Assembly: GCA_050261675.1 (NCBI GenBank)
Contig: JBLNDO010000029.1
Location: forward strand, 1 to 17,815
Direction: 5' to 3'
DNA length: 17,815 bases
Source of the DNA: DASUBN01 sp050261675
Lineage (GTDB): Bacteria > Pseudomonadota > Gammaproteobacteria > Natronospirales > REEB76
Shown: positions 6,526 through 14,277 of the stretch, piece by piece
How the letters are laid out: each line of letters begins with the position of its first letter
Numbering within the stretch: the stretch's first letter is position 1
Notes under the pieces: model-generated
The model's database searches: none
Seen by the model: only the letters and a program-made list of their open reading frames with translations
What the model was told of the DNA's origin: nothing
Position numbers and translations under genes: made by a program

Positions 6526-7455
6526 CTATTTCTTCTTGTGCTTCTTGTTTTTCTTGTGCTTCTTCTTGTCTTTCTTCTTTTCCTTCTTGTGCTTCTTCTT
6601 GTCCTTCTTGTGTTTCTTCTTGTCGGCCTTCTTATTCTTCTTGGGCGCGGGTTTCTTGGCCGCCGGTTTGGCGGGAGACGGCTTCGCACTGGCCTTGGTC
6701 GCGGATGGCGCTTTCGCCGTCACCGGCTTGGCCACGGCGGCCGAAAGCTTGCTGGACTTGGAAGCCGGCTGGGGCTTCACCAGCGGGATCACCTTGCGCA
6801 GGCCCTTGGAAATGGGATCCAGCACCATGATCATGCGCTTCAGGATGTCCTTCACGTCGCCCACCGCGTCCACGGTCTCGATCCGGCCCTGGTCGCGGTA
6901 GTAGTTGATCAGCGGCCGGGTCTGAGTGTCGTATACCCGCAAGCGGTTACCGATGGTTTCCTCGTTGTCGTCCGCGCGGTGGTGCAGCGGTCCGCCGCAG
7001 CGGTCGCACTGGTCCTCGAGGCGCGGCGGATTGGTGTAGACGTTGTAAGCCGCACCGCAGTTCTCGCAGGTGCGCCGCCCGGTGAGGCGCTGCATGAGGA
7101 TGTCGAAGTCCACCTCCATGAGGATGGCGGCGTCCAAGGGCTGGCCGATGCCGCGCAGCATGCCGTCCAGGGCCTGGGCCTGGGGGATGTTGCGGGGGAA
7201 GCCGTCCAGGATGAAGCCCTTCTTGGCGTCGGGGTTCTTCAGCCGCTCGCGGATGATGGCGAGCACCAGGTCGTCAGAGACGAGCTGGCCCGCGTCCATG
7301 GCGGCCTTGGCCTGCAGCCCAAGGGGGGTGCCGGCGGCAAGTGCGGCCCGCAGCAGGTCCCCGGTGGAGACGTGCGGGATGCGGTATTTCTCCGAAACCA
7401 GCTTGGCTTGGGTGCCTTTGCCTGAACCGGGGGCTCCGAGTAGCACGATTCTCAT
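6526..7455 (-). CDS. adk: Adenylate kinase with Cys4 LID and Lys-rich C-terminal tail
   Basis: Adk catalyses ATP + AMP = 2 ADP in the cytosol. The core (1 to about 220) has the P-loop GAPGSGKGTQA (7-17), the AMP-site STGDLLRAA (30-38), FILDGFPRN (81-89) and the LID/Arg region TIGNRLRVYD (167-176). The LID carries Cys130, Cys133, Cys150 and Cys153 in two C-x2-C pairs. This is the structural-zinc type, common in Gram-positives, whereas many proteobacterial enzymes use a non-metal hydrogen-bond network. Family members are usually about 215 aa; this one is 309. The extra tail starts near 225: an Ala/Pro/Lys-rich, histone-H1-like stretch to about 272, then nearly continuous Lys with scattered His, Asp, Glu and Asn. 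The frame is continuous, so the tail is encoded and not a frameshift product. The start is ATG 7455, behind a weak GAGA. Confidence 0.95.
   Translation of the reverse strand: MRIVLLGAPGSGKGTQAKLVSEKYRIPHVSTGDLLRAALAAGTPLGLQAKAAMDAGQLVSDDLVLAIIRERLKNPDAKKGFILDGFPRNIPQAQALDGMLRGIGQPLDAAILMEVDFDILMQRLTGRRTCENCGAAYNVYTNPPRLEDQCDRCGGPLHHRADDNEETIGNRLRVYDTQTRPLINYYRDQGRIETVDAVGDVKDILKRMIMVLDPISKGLRKVIPLVKPQPASKSSKLSAAVAKPVTAKAPSATKASAKPSPAKPAAKKPAPKKNKKADKKKHKKDKKKHKKEKKKDKKKHKKNKKHKKK
6529..6650 (-). repeat. Polypurine low-complexity tract encoding the Adk Lys tail
   Basis: The plus strand is almost pure pyrimidine broken by single G bases, with recurring CTTCTTGTG and TTCTTGTC units. The coding strand is therefore strings of AAG codons with periodic CAC or GAC. 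The units are imperfect. Such tracts are prone to replication slippage and could change tail length between strains. The low GC stands out against the surrounding coding DNA. Confidence 0.75.
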
Positions 7456-7527
7456 GGCGTTTCTCGTCTGGGATTCGCGTTCGATCAGGGCCGCCCCCCG
7501 GCCTGTCTAGGGCCGTGAGGCAGGCGT

Positions 7528-7556
7528 AACCTACAGGTTGCCCCCGCGGGCGTCAA
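7528..7556 (-). promoter_or_regulatory. Candidate sigma-70 promoter of adk
   Basis: On the minus strand, TTGACG (7556-7551, 5 of 6) is followed by exactly 17 nt and TAGGTT (7533-7528, 3 of 6, keeping the key A2 and T6). This places the start near 7520, about 65 nt before ATG 7455. The -10 lies within AACCT-AC-AGGTT (7529-7540 region), a short imperfect palindrome. The rest of the 237-nt gap to the fecR-like gene (7456-7692) holds only this and the terminator at 7645-7672. Confidence 0.5.
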
Positions 7557-7644
7557 TGCAAGCCGCGCCCCGCCTGGGTTTGAGGGCGGAAAGGCGGCGT
7601 GAAACCGGGAGGGGACCGCCCCTAAATTAAGTCCGCTAGACCCA

Positions 7645-7672
7645 ATAAAAAGGCCCTCTCGGGCCTTTTTAT
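7645..7672. terminator. Strong intrinsic terminator of the tps operon
   Basis: A perfect 12-bp stem (ATAAAAAGGCCC / GGGCCTTTTTAT) with a TCTC loop gives a GC core flanked by A5 and T5 tracts on both strands. It works as a Rho-independent terminator in either direction. It lies 20 nt beyond the stop of the FecR-domain gene and shields adk from read-through. Confidence 0.9.
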
Positions 7673-7692
7673 GTAAGGGTGCCCACGTGTAC

Positions 7693-8418
7693 TCAGTTGC
7701 AGGTCTTCGGGTCCGGGAGAGGCTGCAAGGCCGCCGGCCGCAGGGCCAGGGGCACGCCCGCGCCGTTGGCCCCGGCGATGAACACATACTGCCCGGCGGC
7801 GGTGGTGGAGGTGCCGCCCTGGTTGGTCAGGGCGATGGCTCCCGCCTGCACACCCGCATACAGGCCATCCTTGGGAGGCGGCGCGACATCAGTACAGTCG
7901 CCGGCGCAATAGCGCACCTCGTAGTCCGTGCCGCGGATGCCGATGGTCGCCACCGGCGTCTGCACCGCGTAATCCTCCCGCCGCGTGTGGCCGATCAGGC
8001 CGGACACGGCGCGGAACCCGCCCTTCAACAGGCGGAAGAAGGCGCTTTCCTGCTGCGCCGGCTGGCCGGCGGCAGAGGGCTGGGCGCCCGCCTGGGCACC
8101 GGCGTAGGAATAACGCTCGATGGAGAAACGCGACTGCGGCCTAAGCAGCACGCGCCCGCCGTCCGAGAACTCGATGTTCACGTAACTCGAGGCGGCGGTG
8201 ATGATCACCTCGCCCGAATACACGGGCGCGCCCTTGATGAGGTCGCGGATCTCACCGGACGGTGCCGCGACGTTCACGTGGCCGGTGACGAGGGTCGCCG
8301 TGCCGGCGGCCGTCGCGGCGGCGGCAGGCGCCGGTGTGTCCGCGTAGGCCGTCAGCGCCGCCAGCAGCGTGCCGCAGGCAGCCAGGGAGGCGAGGCCGCG
8401 GAAGATGGCTCTGTTCAT
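7693..8418 (-). CDS. Secreted FecR-domain protein
   Basis: The 241-aa protein has a Sec signal peptide (MNRAIFRGLA start, hydrophobic core, likely cleavage after AYA at 26). A FecR-type beta domain follows (about 40-175), with LIKGAPVYSGEVI, FSDGGRVLLRPQSRFSIE and the hallmark ATIGIRGTDYEVRY (157-170). Right after this comes CAGDC (171-175), a likely small disulfide loop. The chain ends with Cys-Asn. There is no membrane anchor, so this is not a classical FecR sigma regulator but a periplasmic or extracellular version of the kind often found beside large exoproteins. ATG 8418 is chosen because GAGGAG (8431-8426), overlapping the tpsA stop, is 7 nt upstream; ATG 8424 is too close. It is the last gene of the tpsB-tpsA operon. 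Its molecular role is inferred only from this context. Confidence 0.85.
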   Translation of the reverse strand: MNRAIFRGLASLAACGTLLAALTAYADTPAPAAAATAAGTATLVTGHVNVAAPSGEIRDLIKGAPVYSGEVIITAASSYVNIEFSDGGRVLLRPQSRFSIERYSYAGAQAGAQPSAAGQPAQQESAFFRLLKGGFRAVSGLIGHTRREDYAVQTPVATIGIRGTDYEVRYCAGDCTDVAPPPKDGLYAGVQAGAIALTNQGGTSTTAAGQYVFIAGANGAGVPLALRPAALQPLPDPKTCN

Positions 8419-8429
8419 ACGCATGCTCC

Positions 8430-11400
8430 TCAATGGCAGACCGAGGCGTTGCCGATGTCCTGGGTGATGGTCCCGCCCGGCACACCGCCCGCGCCCGTAT
8501 CCTCCCCGCCTTCGCCCTGGCGCTTCTTGTCGTTGCCGCCGGCGGTGTTGTTGTTGTTCGTGGAAGTCGGGTCGATTTCACCCGCGGTCGGCGGCGGCAC
8601 TGGCGGACCCAAGAGCGATGACAGCGATGCCACGATCCCGGTGCTAATGACGTTCTCCAGGCCGGTGACGTTGCCGCTGGTGTCGACGATAAGGTTATTG
8701 CTGCCAATATCAATAGTGCCGTTCTGCCCGAGGGTCGCGTCCCCGGTCTCGGCGGAGTTGCCGAGCGCCAAGGTGAAGCTGCCGCCATTCAGGACGACGA
8801 CCTGGTTCATGAAGCCCTGGTTGCTGAGATTGAAATCGGCATTCGTGGCCGGCTGGTCTTCGAAGCCCATGGTGGCCGTGGGATCGATTGGCGATGCCTG
8901 CACCAGGGTTCCCGCCGGCACGGTGATCTTGCCCAGGGCCGAGATGTTGGCCGCCTGCAGGTAAAGATAGCTGCCGGTGAGGTTAACGTTACCCAAGGTC
9001 AGGTTGCTGCCGGCGATGAAGGTGCCGTTCGGCTTCGTCGACAAGGGGGCGATGCCGGCATCGGCGAGGCCGACCAGGAGCGCGACGTCGCCGCTGACCC
9101 CGGCCACCGTACCGGTACCGATATTGAGCTGGGTACTGGACAGGTTGATGTCCTGGCCGGCGATCACGGCGAGGCCGTTGGCGGTGATGGTACCCGGACC
9201 GCCGCCGTTGTGGATGGTGCCGCCGGCGCTCGCCTCGAGGGTTCCCGTCGTCAAGGTGATGCCGCTCAGGACAATGTCCTTGGCGGCGAGCGTCGTGCCG
9301 CTGCCGACAAAGCCCGCCGTGAGCCGAGTGAGGCCGGTCACCGTGATGTTATCGCTGCTGAGATCAATGCTGCCGCCCGTGATGATCGTCAGCGTGGCGG
9401 CGTGCACACTGGCACCCGTCATGTTCAGGTTGCTCGCTCCCGCCACGGTCATGGAGCCCGCGTGGACCATGGCGCCATTGAGCGAGATGCTGCCGGCGGC
9501 GGAAAATGCCAACGTCGCCGCACCGGTGTTCAGGGTTGCGCCGTCCAGAACGATGTTGCCCGTGGCCGCCTTGAACGTGGCGCCGCCGACGGCGCTGATG
9601 ACGCCCCCCGAGCCGCCGTCGCTGATGCTGCCTTGGGCGTCGGCACTCAGAGCACCGCCGGCCGCGATCGCTGTCTTGCCCAAGAGGATGTGCTTGTTCG
9701 CCGCGAGGTTCACGGCACCGCCGGCGTGGATGCTGTCGCTGGTCAGATCCAGCGTGCCCTTGGACTTGAGCGTCAAGCCGCCCGTGATCTTCACGTTGGT
9801 GGCGAGGGTCGCCGTACCGCCGCCGAAATCGTAGGACACACTGCCGACGCCGGCACTGGCGATGGAGAGGGAAGCATTACCGGCAAATGCGCTGTCGTTC
9901 ACCTTGACGTTGGCACCGCTCACGATGTCCGTGGTCGCGACGTTGGTGGTCAAGCTGACCACCCCCGCACCGGCGAGAATATCAAGATGGCCGGCGGTCA
10001 GGACGCCGGTACCGTTGATGGCGCCCTTATCCACGAGGGTGACACTCGTGCTGCCGAGGTTGGCCGTACCCACCGTCATGGTGCCGGTGAGGGTGGAATC
10101 GCCGATGACCACGGTGTCGCCGGCGAACTTGTTGATGTAGGCAGCGGTATACACCGCGTTCCCGGCGCCGTTGCCCACGCCGACGGTGCCGGTCGGGGAC
10201 GACACCGTGAGCTGCACCAGGGCACCCGAGCCGAGCGATACCGTGCCGAGCGTCCCGACGGCGCCCGCCTCGATCAGCACATAGCCGGCGGTGCCAGTGA
10301 GCTTCCCGAGATTGATAGCGCCTCCGGCGATGAAGGCGGCATTCGGATTGATGCTGCCCAGACCCAGGAATTTGGTGACCGCGTGGTCGCCGGCCACGCC
10401 CGGGGCTACACCGGAACCAATGGACAGGCTGGCACCGGTCAGGTTGATGGCGTTGCTCGCCTGCAGTGCCACTGCGCTGGCGCTCAGAACCAGTTTGGGT
10501 TGGACGCCGAAGACCTCGGTCGTGGGCGCGCTGTCGTCGATGTTGCGACCGGCCTTGACCGAGAGTGCGCCGCTCGCACTGCCATGGATGAGCAGGTGCG
10601 CATCCTGGGCCGCGTTCACGGTGATCTTGCCGTTGATGGTCGCCTTGGTGTTGGCGACCGCCGCGGTGCTGGCCGAGCCCTTGAACGACGCGATCTCGAC
10701 CACTGCGTCGCCCAACGAATTAGCTGTATCCGCCAACGCGGTCACTTTGACGCTGCCGTTGATGGTGATGGCGTCCGACGAGCCGCCGTGGGTGATGACC
10801 TCGAACTGTCCGCCCACCGGGTGCGGCGGGCAAATACCTTCGCAGACACTGGCCAGAGCGGCATGGCCGCTCACAGTCACCGCGCCGAGCGCCACGGTAT
10901 TGGCCTTGCCTCCAGCATTGATATCCACGGTCGCCTTGCCGGTGGTGTTCACTGCGCTGATGGAACCCACGGTGATGTGCGCCGCCTGGCCGCTGGCGGC
11001 GATCGCGAAAGCGTTCACCGTGACGTCCGGTGCCGTGAGCTTGCCGGCGCTGATTACCGCGCTGCCGCCGTGGTTATTGCGCGCGCTGAGGTCGATGCTG
11101 CCATTGGCGATCACGTTGCCGCTCACGTTCACTGCAGCGCCGCCGGCGCCTCTCCCGGTGGCAAACACGCTGACACTCTTGGCGGTAATGCTGCCGACGT
11201 TGGCCTTGGCACCGAAACTGCCCGATCCCCCGACGCTTGCACCGATGCTCACGCCGGCATTGGATGCATGCACGGCGCCGCTAATGGAGACGGAGTGCTT
11301 GCCTCCGGGGCCGAACGTCGATACGCGCAGGAAAGTCCCACTTATATTCATGGGGCCATGCACGTTCACATGCCCGCTACCGCCCGTCCCGCTCGCCACG

Positions 11401-14228
11401 ATGCTCGCATCGCCCCTGAAACCCGACCCCAACGTGGTGACCGCCCCCACGTCGATGGCACCGCCGGTCCCGAAGCCGGCCGTGCGGATATCGACGCGCT
11501 GGCCTTTCACCTGGCCGTTCACCCAACCACCGCTACCGGCGCTGCCGACGGTGATGGTGCGCCCGCCGTTGTTGCCGTAGACGCTCAGGTTGACGACGCC
11601 GTGGGAGGCGGTCACGTTACCGTCGATCTGGATTGAGGCTCCGCCGTTCGGCGCACCGGACGATCCGGCATGGATGTTCACGCCCACGTTGGTCGAAGAT
11701 GCAGTCGCCGTGCCGGTGGCGGTCACGTTGCCGTGGATGACGACCCGGGCGCCGGTGTGGTTGCTAGCCTGGGTGGCTCGCGTCGCGATGTCGATGAACT
11801 TGCCCTTGACGCCGCCGGAATTGATCACCACCGAGCCGCTGCAGCAGCCTTCGTTGACCGCGAGGATGTTCACCAGGCCGGCGGCGCTGATGCCTCCCCT
11901 GACGAGGATCTTGCCGCCGGAATCGCTGCCACCCTGGGCAGTGAGGCTTACCCCGCCATGATCCGCCTTGATGCCGCCGCTGCCGCCATGGCTGGTGCCG
12001 ACCTTGATGTTGGCGCCGTTCCAGCCTGGGCTGTCGCTCGCCGTCACTGAAATGCCGTCGTTGGAGGCCGTGCCGGTGGCATGCAGCGAGCCCACGTTCA
12101 CGCTCCCGCCGCTGTGTCTGCCGTGGGCATTGATGCTGATGTACTTGCCCTGGATGTTGCCCAGGAACACATCGCCGCCCCGGCCGTTGGTCGCGACTAC
12201 GTTGGTATTGATCTGCACCCCGCCAGTGGCGGTGATGCTGGCATTGCCGTTGCTGACGTTACCGCCGCTGGCACTGGGGCCCACCAGCACCGCGCTGATG
12301 TACAAGCCGGCATGGGCGTGAATGGTGCCGCTGCTGGAGCCCGCCGTGACTTTACCGAACCTGAGGAGGCCGGCATGCCCCTCCAGTTGCAGGTTCACGC
12401 CTTTGGCGGCGCTCAAGCTACCTACGCTGATGCCCATACTCTGGTTTGCGGTGGTCACGGCCGCGATGTCGATGCTACCGGTAGTGGCTTTGATAGCACC
12501 CGTGACCTTGATATGCCCGCCGTAGGAGGCACTGGCAGGGAAGTTCTCCGAGATCGTGACCGCATGGGCCGTGATGGGGCCGAAAACATTGATGGCGGCA
12601 GGACCCCCGGGCGCCGTTGCGCCGGTGATGACCACGTTCCCGGCTGTCGCTGTCAGGCTGCCGGGAGCCGCTGAACTGCCGACATTGATCTGCCAGCCAT
12701 TCAGGGTAATGCCGCCGTTCGCCGTGACCTTGCCCAGGTTCACCGCGCCGTGGTCCGCATCCGCGATGAATGCCCCCTTGATGGTGATGGTCATGCCGTT
12801 GAAGTTGATGCTGCCGCTGGTGGGCGTGAACGTGATGAGCGATCCCGGCTGGCAGACACCCTGGATGAGACAGCCCAGACCGGAGGGTCCGAGACTGCCG
12901 CCGGCACCCACCGCCAGCGTGCCGGTCTTGACGGTGAGATTGCCGGCGCCGCCGGTGGCAGTGAGTGCGGTGACGTTCGACGCATGGCCGATGGAATTGG
13001 ATGCCACCAGCGTTACGTTCTGCCCGGCGTTGAGCAGGCCGGCGATGTACGCCGATCCCACGGTGACCGGGCCCGCCGTGCCGACGGGGCCGGAACTGCC
13101 GGTAACGATGGTGAGGGTGGAGGGATCGATCAGCAGATTGCCGCCGCGCCCGCTGTCCACCTTGCCTTTAACAGTGAGCGTATGGCCCGAAAGCTCGATG
13201 AACCCTCCGGAGGCCTGGTCGCCCTGGGCTTCGACCACCGCGCCGGCGGAGATCTGCGTGTGGCCGTCGTCACGGATGATGATGTCGCCGCCCGCCACGC
13301 CCGCCTGGATGGCGCTGGCATCCAGCGTGCCACTGTTCTCGATGCCCCCGCCTTTGGCGGTGAGCTCGATCACACCATTGGCCGCCTGCACCGCATGCGC
13401 CGCCACGAAGCCGGAATTGTTCACCGCTGTGGCGGTGAGCGCGTTGGCCACGTCCGCGGTCATGAGCACGGCGCCGCCGTTGGCGACGATCGCACCAGTG
13501 TTATCCACGCCGGCGAGGCGCGCCAGGGTGGCGCCGTCCACCACGTAGCTGATCAACTGGCTGTTCTGCAGGGTCAGGGTGGCGGCACCGCTCGCGGCCA
13601 GCACCACCCGGCCCAACTGGGCGTTGATCTGCCCGTCGTTCTCCACGTAATCGCCGGCCAGCACCACGTAGCCGTTCGGCCCCGTGACGATGGCGCCTTG
13701 GTTGACCACGCTCGCGTCCGGTGCGCCGGGGGCCTTGCTGAACACATAGCGCCCGGACATGAAATCGCTGTCCTTGATATCCATCGTGGTCGCCACGATG
13801 CCCTGCACGTCCAGGGTCGAACCGGGCGCGAAGAAGATGCCGTTCGGATTCACCAGGAACACCTGGCCGTTGGCGGTGATGTCGCCGAAGATCTGCGAGG
13901 GCGTGCCGCCCACCACCCGGTTGAGCACCACCGAGGAGCTGGACGGCTGCACGAACTGCACGTACTGGTTCTGGCCCACCGAGAACTGCTGCCAGTTGAT
14001 GACCGCGTTCTGCGTGCTCTGGTTGATGACCAGGCCGTTGGCCGAGGGCGCATTGATGGTGGCACTGCCCGCCACCACCTGGCCGCCGCTCGGATTGGCC
14101 CAGGCCATGGCCGGCGCCAGCGCGCCCAGCGCCCCGGCGGCACCGCGCAGCAGCGGCGGAACACCCACCGTCAGCACCTCGCGAATCCGCCGCTCCAGGG
14201 TCCGGGTCTCGTGTCTATGTTTTGCCAT
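8430..14228 (-). CDS. Filamentous-haemagglutinin-like TpsA exoprotein
   Basis: This is a two-partner-secretion exoprotein of 1932 aa, probably a surface adhesin or biofilm factor. It has the long TpsA-type signal peptide (charged HRHETRTLERRIREV start, likely cleavage after AMAWA at 44). The TPS secretion domain (about 45-165) contains VVLNRVVGGTPSQIFGDI and NPNGIFFAPGS (127-137). Beyond about 370 (LLIDPSTLTIV) it is Gly/Ala/Val/Thr/Ser-rich, with beta-helix repeats of roughly 35-40 residues and almost no charged residues. Cysteines occur in close pairs (CLIQGVC, GCC, CEGIC) plus one at the penultimate position (VCH end). The C-terminus is a proline run, an Asn/Thr stretch and a charged KKRQGEGGE segment; no CDI-type toxin domain is seen. 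ATG 14228 has GAGGA 7 nt upstream and is preferred to ATG 14276. It follows tpsB by 49 nt. Confidence 0.93.
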   Translation of the reverse strand: MAKHRHETRTLERRIREVLTVGVPPLLRGAAGALGALAPAMAWANPSGGQVVAGSATINAPSANGLVINQSTQNAVINWQQFSVGQNQYVQFVQPSSSSVVLNRVVGGTPSQIFGDITANGQVFLVNPNGIFFAPGSTLDVQGIVATTMDIKDSDFMSGRYVFSKAPGAPDASVVNQGAIVTGPNGYVVLAGDYVENDGQINAQLGRVVLAASGAATLTLQNSQLISYVVDGATLARLAGVDNTGAIVANGGAVLMTADVANALTATAVNNSGFVAAHAVQAANGVIELTAKGGGIENSGTLDASAIQAGVAGGDIIIRDDGHTQISAGAVVEAQGDQASGGFIELSGHTLTVKGKVDSGRGGNLLIDPSTLTIVTGSSGPVGTAGPVTVGSAYIAGLLNAGQNVTLVASNSIGHASNVTALTATGGAGNLTVKTGTLAVGAGGSLGPSGLGCLIQGVCQPGSLITFTPTSGSINFNGMTITIKGAFIADADHGAVNLGKVTANGGITLNGWQINVGSSAAPGSLTATAGNVVITGATAPGGPAAINVFGPITAHAVTISENFPASASYGGHIKVTGAIKATTGSIDIAAVTTANQSMGISVGSLSAAKGVNLQLEGHAGLLRFGKVTAGSSSGTIHAHAGLYISAVLVGPSASGGNVSNGNASITATGGVQINTNVVATNGRGGDVFLGNIQGKYISINAHGRHSGGSVNVGSLHATGTASNDGISVTASDSPGWNGANIKVGTSHGGSGGIKADHGGVSLTAQGGSDSGGKILVRGGISAAGLVNILAVNEGCCSGSVVINSGGVKGKFIDIATRATQASNHTGARVVIHGNVTATGTATASSTNVGVNIHAGSSGAPNGGASIQIDGNVTASHGVVNLSVYGNNGGRTITVGSAGSGGWVNGQVKGQRVDIRTAGFGTGGAIDVGAVTTLGSGFRGDASIVASGTGGSGHVNVHGPMNISGTFLRVSTFGPGGKHSVSISGAVHASNAGVSIGASVGGSGSFGAKANVGSITAKSVSVFATGRGAGGAAVNVSGNVIANGSIDLSARNNHGGSAVISAGKLTAPDVTVNAFAIAASGQAAHITVGSISAVNTTGKATVDINAGGKANTVALGAVTVSGHAALASVCEGICPPHPVGGQFEVITHGGSSDAITINGSVKVTALADTANSLGDAVVEIASFKGSASTAAVANTKATINGKITVNAAQDAHLLIHGSASGALSVKAGRNIDDSAPTTEVFGVQPKLVLSASAVALQASNAINLTGASLSIGSGVAPGVAGDHAVTKFLGLGSINPNAAFIAGGAINLGKLTGTAGYVLIEAGAVGTLGTVSLGSGALVQLTVSSPTGTVGVGNGAGNAVYTAAYINKFAGDTVVIGDSTLTGTMTVGTANLGSTSVTLVDKGAINGTGVLTAGHLDILAGAGVVSLTTNVATTDIVSGANVKVNDSAFAGNASLSIASAGVGSVSYDFGGGTATLATNVKITGGLTLKSKGTLDLTSDSIHAGGAVNLAANKHILLGKTAIAAGGALSADAQGSISDGGSGGVISAVGGATFKAATGNIVLDGATLNTGAATLAFSAAGSISLNGAMVHAGSMTVAGASNLNMTGASVHAATLTIITGGSIDLSSDNITVTGLTRLTAGFVGSGTTLAAKDIVLSGITLTTGTLEASAGGTIHNGGGPGTITANGLAVIAGQDINLSSTQLNIGTGTVAGVSGDVALLVGLADAGIAPLSTKPNGTFIAGSNLTLGNVNLTGSYLYLQAANISALGKITVPAGTLVQASPIDPTATMGFEDQPATNADFNLSNQGFMNQVVVLNGGSFTLALGNSAETGDATLGQNGTIDIGSNNLIVDTSGNVTGLENVISTGIVASLSSLLGPPVPPPTAGEIDPTSTNNNNTAGGNDKKRQGEGGEDTGAGGVPGGTITQDIGNASVCH
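8860..9156 (-). repeat. TpsA internal duplicated module, distal copy
   Basis: The encoded segment runs from INLSSTQLNIGTG through GVSGDVALL, FIAGSNLTLG and GTLVQASP to DPTATMG. It aligns in order with the segment encoded at 10170-10455, with small gaps only. It precedes the non-repetitive C-terminal tail. The judgement rests on protein-level reading by eye; nucleotide identity was not measured. Confidence 0.55.
10170..10455 (-). repeat. TpsA internal duplicated module, proximal copy
   Basis: The encoded segment runs from INLTGASLSIGSG through GVAGDHAV, FIAGGAINLG and GALVQLTV to SPTGTVG. It is the partner of the segment at 8860-9156, about 1.3 kb apart. The shared order of five motifs goes beyond the general Gly/Val/Thr composition of the protein. 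Confidence 0.55.
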
Positions 14229-14277
14229 GACGCTATCCTCGATGCCGCATCCTTGAAGCGGATGCCGGCGGTTCATG

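Noticed and set aside
5185..7425. 746-aa plus-strand frame spanning rnd and adk
   Set aside because: It overlaps two firmly identified genes in other frames. Its Leu/Phe-rich stretch is simply the complement of the adk Lys tail.
7500..7525. GCCTG...CAGGC inverted repeat in the adk leader
   Set aside because: The arms are only 5 bp in very GC-rich DNA and the loop is long, so it is not distinguishable from chance.
7693..8418. Classical FecR anti-sigma regulator of a TonB system
   Set aside because: There is no transmembrane helix, no N-terminal sigma-binding domain, and no ECF sigma factor or TonB receptor nearby. The protein has a cleavable signal peptide instead.
8430..8700. Possible contact-dependent-inhibition toxin at the TpsA C-terminus, with the next gene as its immunity protein
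   Set aside because: The TpsA end is a low-complexity Pro/Asn/Gly tail with no VENN-type boundary or nuclease motif. The next gene encodes a secreted FecR-domain protein, not a cytosolic immunity protein.
9210..11636. Very long plus-strand open frame opposite tpsA (also 10291-11580 and 12750-14300)
   Set aside because: These are antisense shadows of the GC-rich, stop-poor tpsA repeats. The translations are His/Arg/Ala-rich or Pro/Leu-rich with no domain, and the minus frame carries the clear TPS domain.
14229..14276. tpsA start at ATG 14276, just after the tpsB stop
   Set aside because: That start lacks a ribosome site and adds residues ahead of a typical long TpsA signal peptide. ATG 14228 has GAGGA at the right distance.
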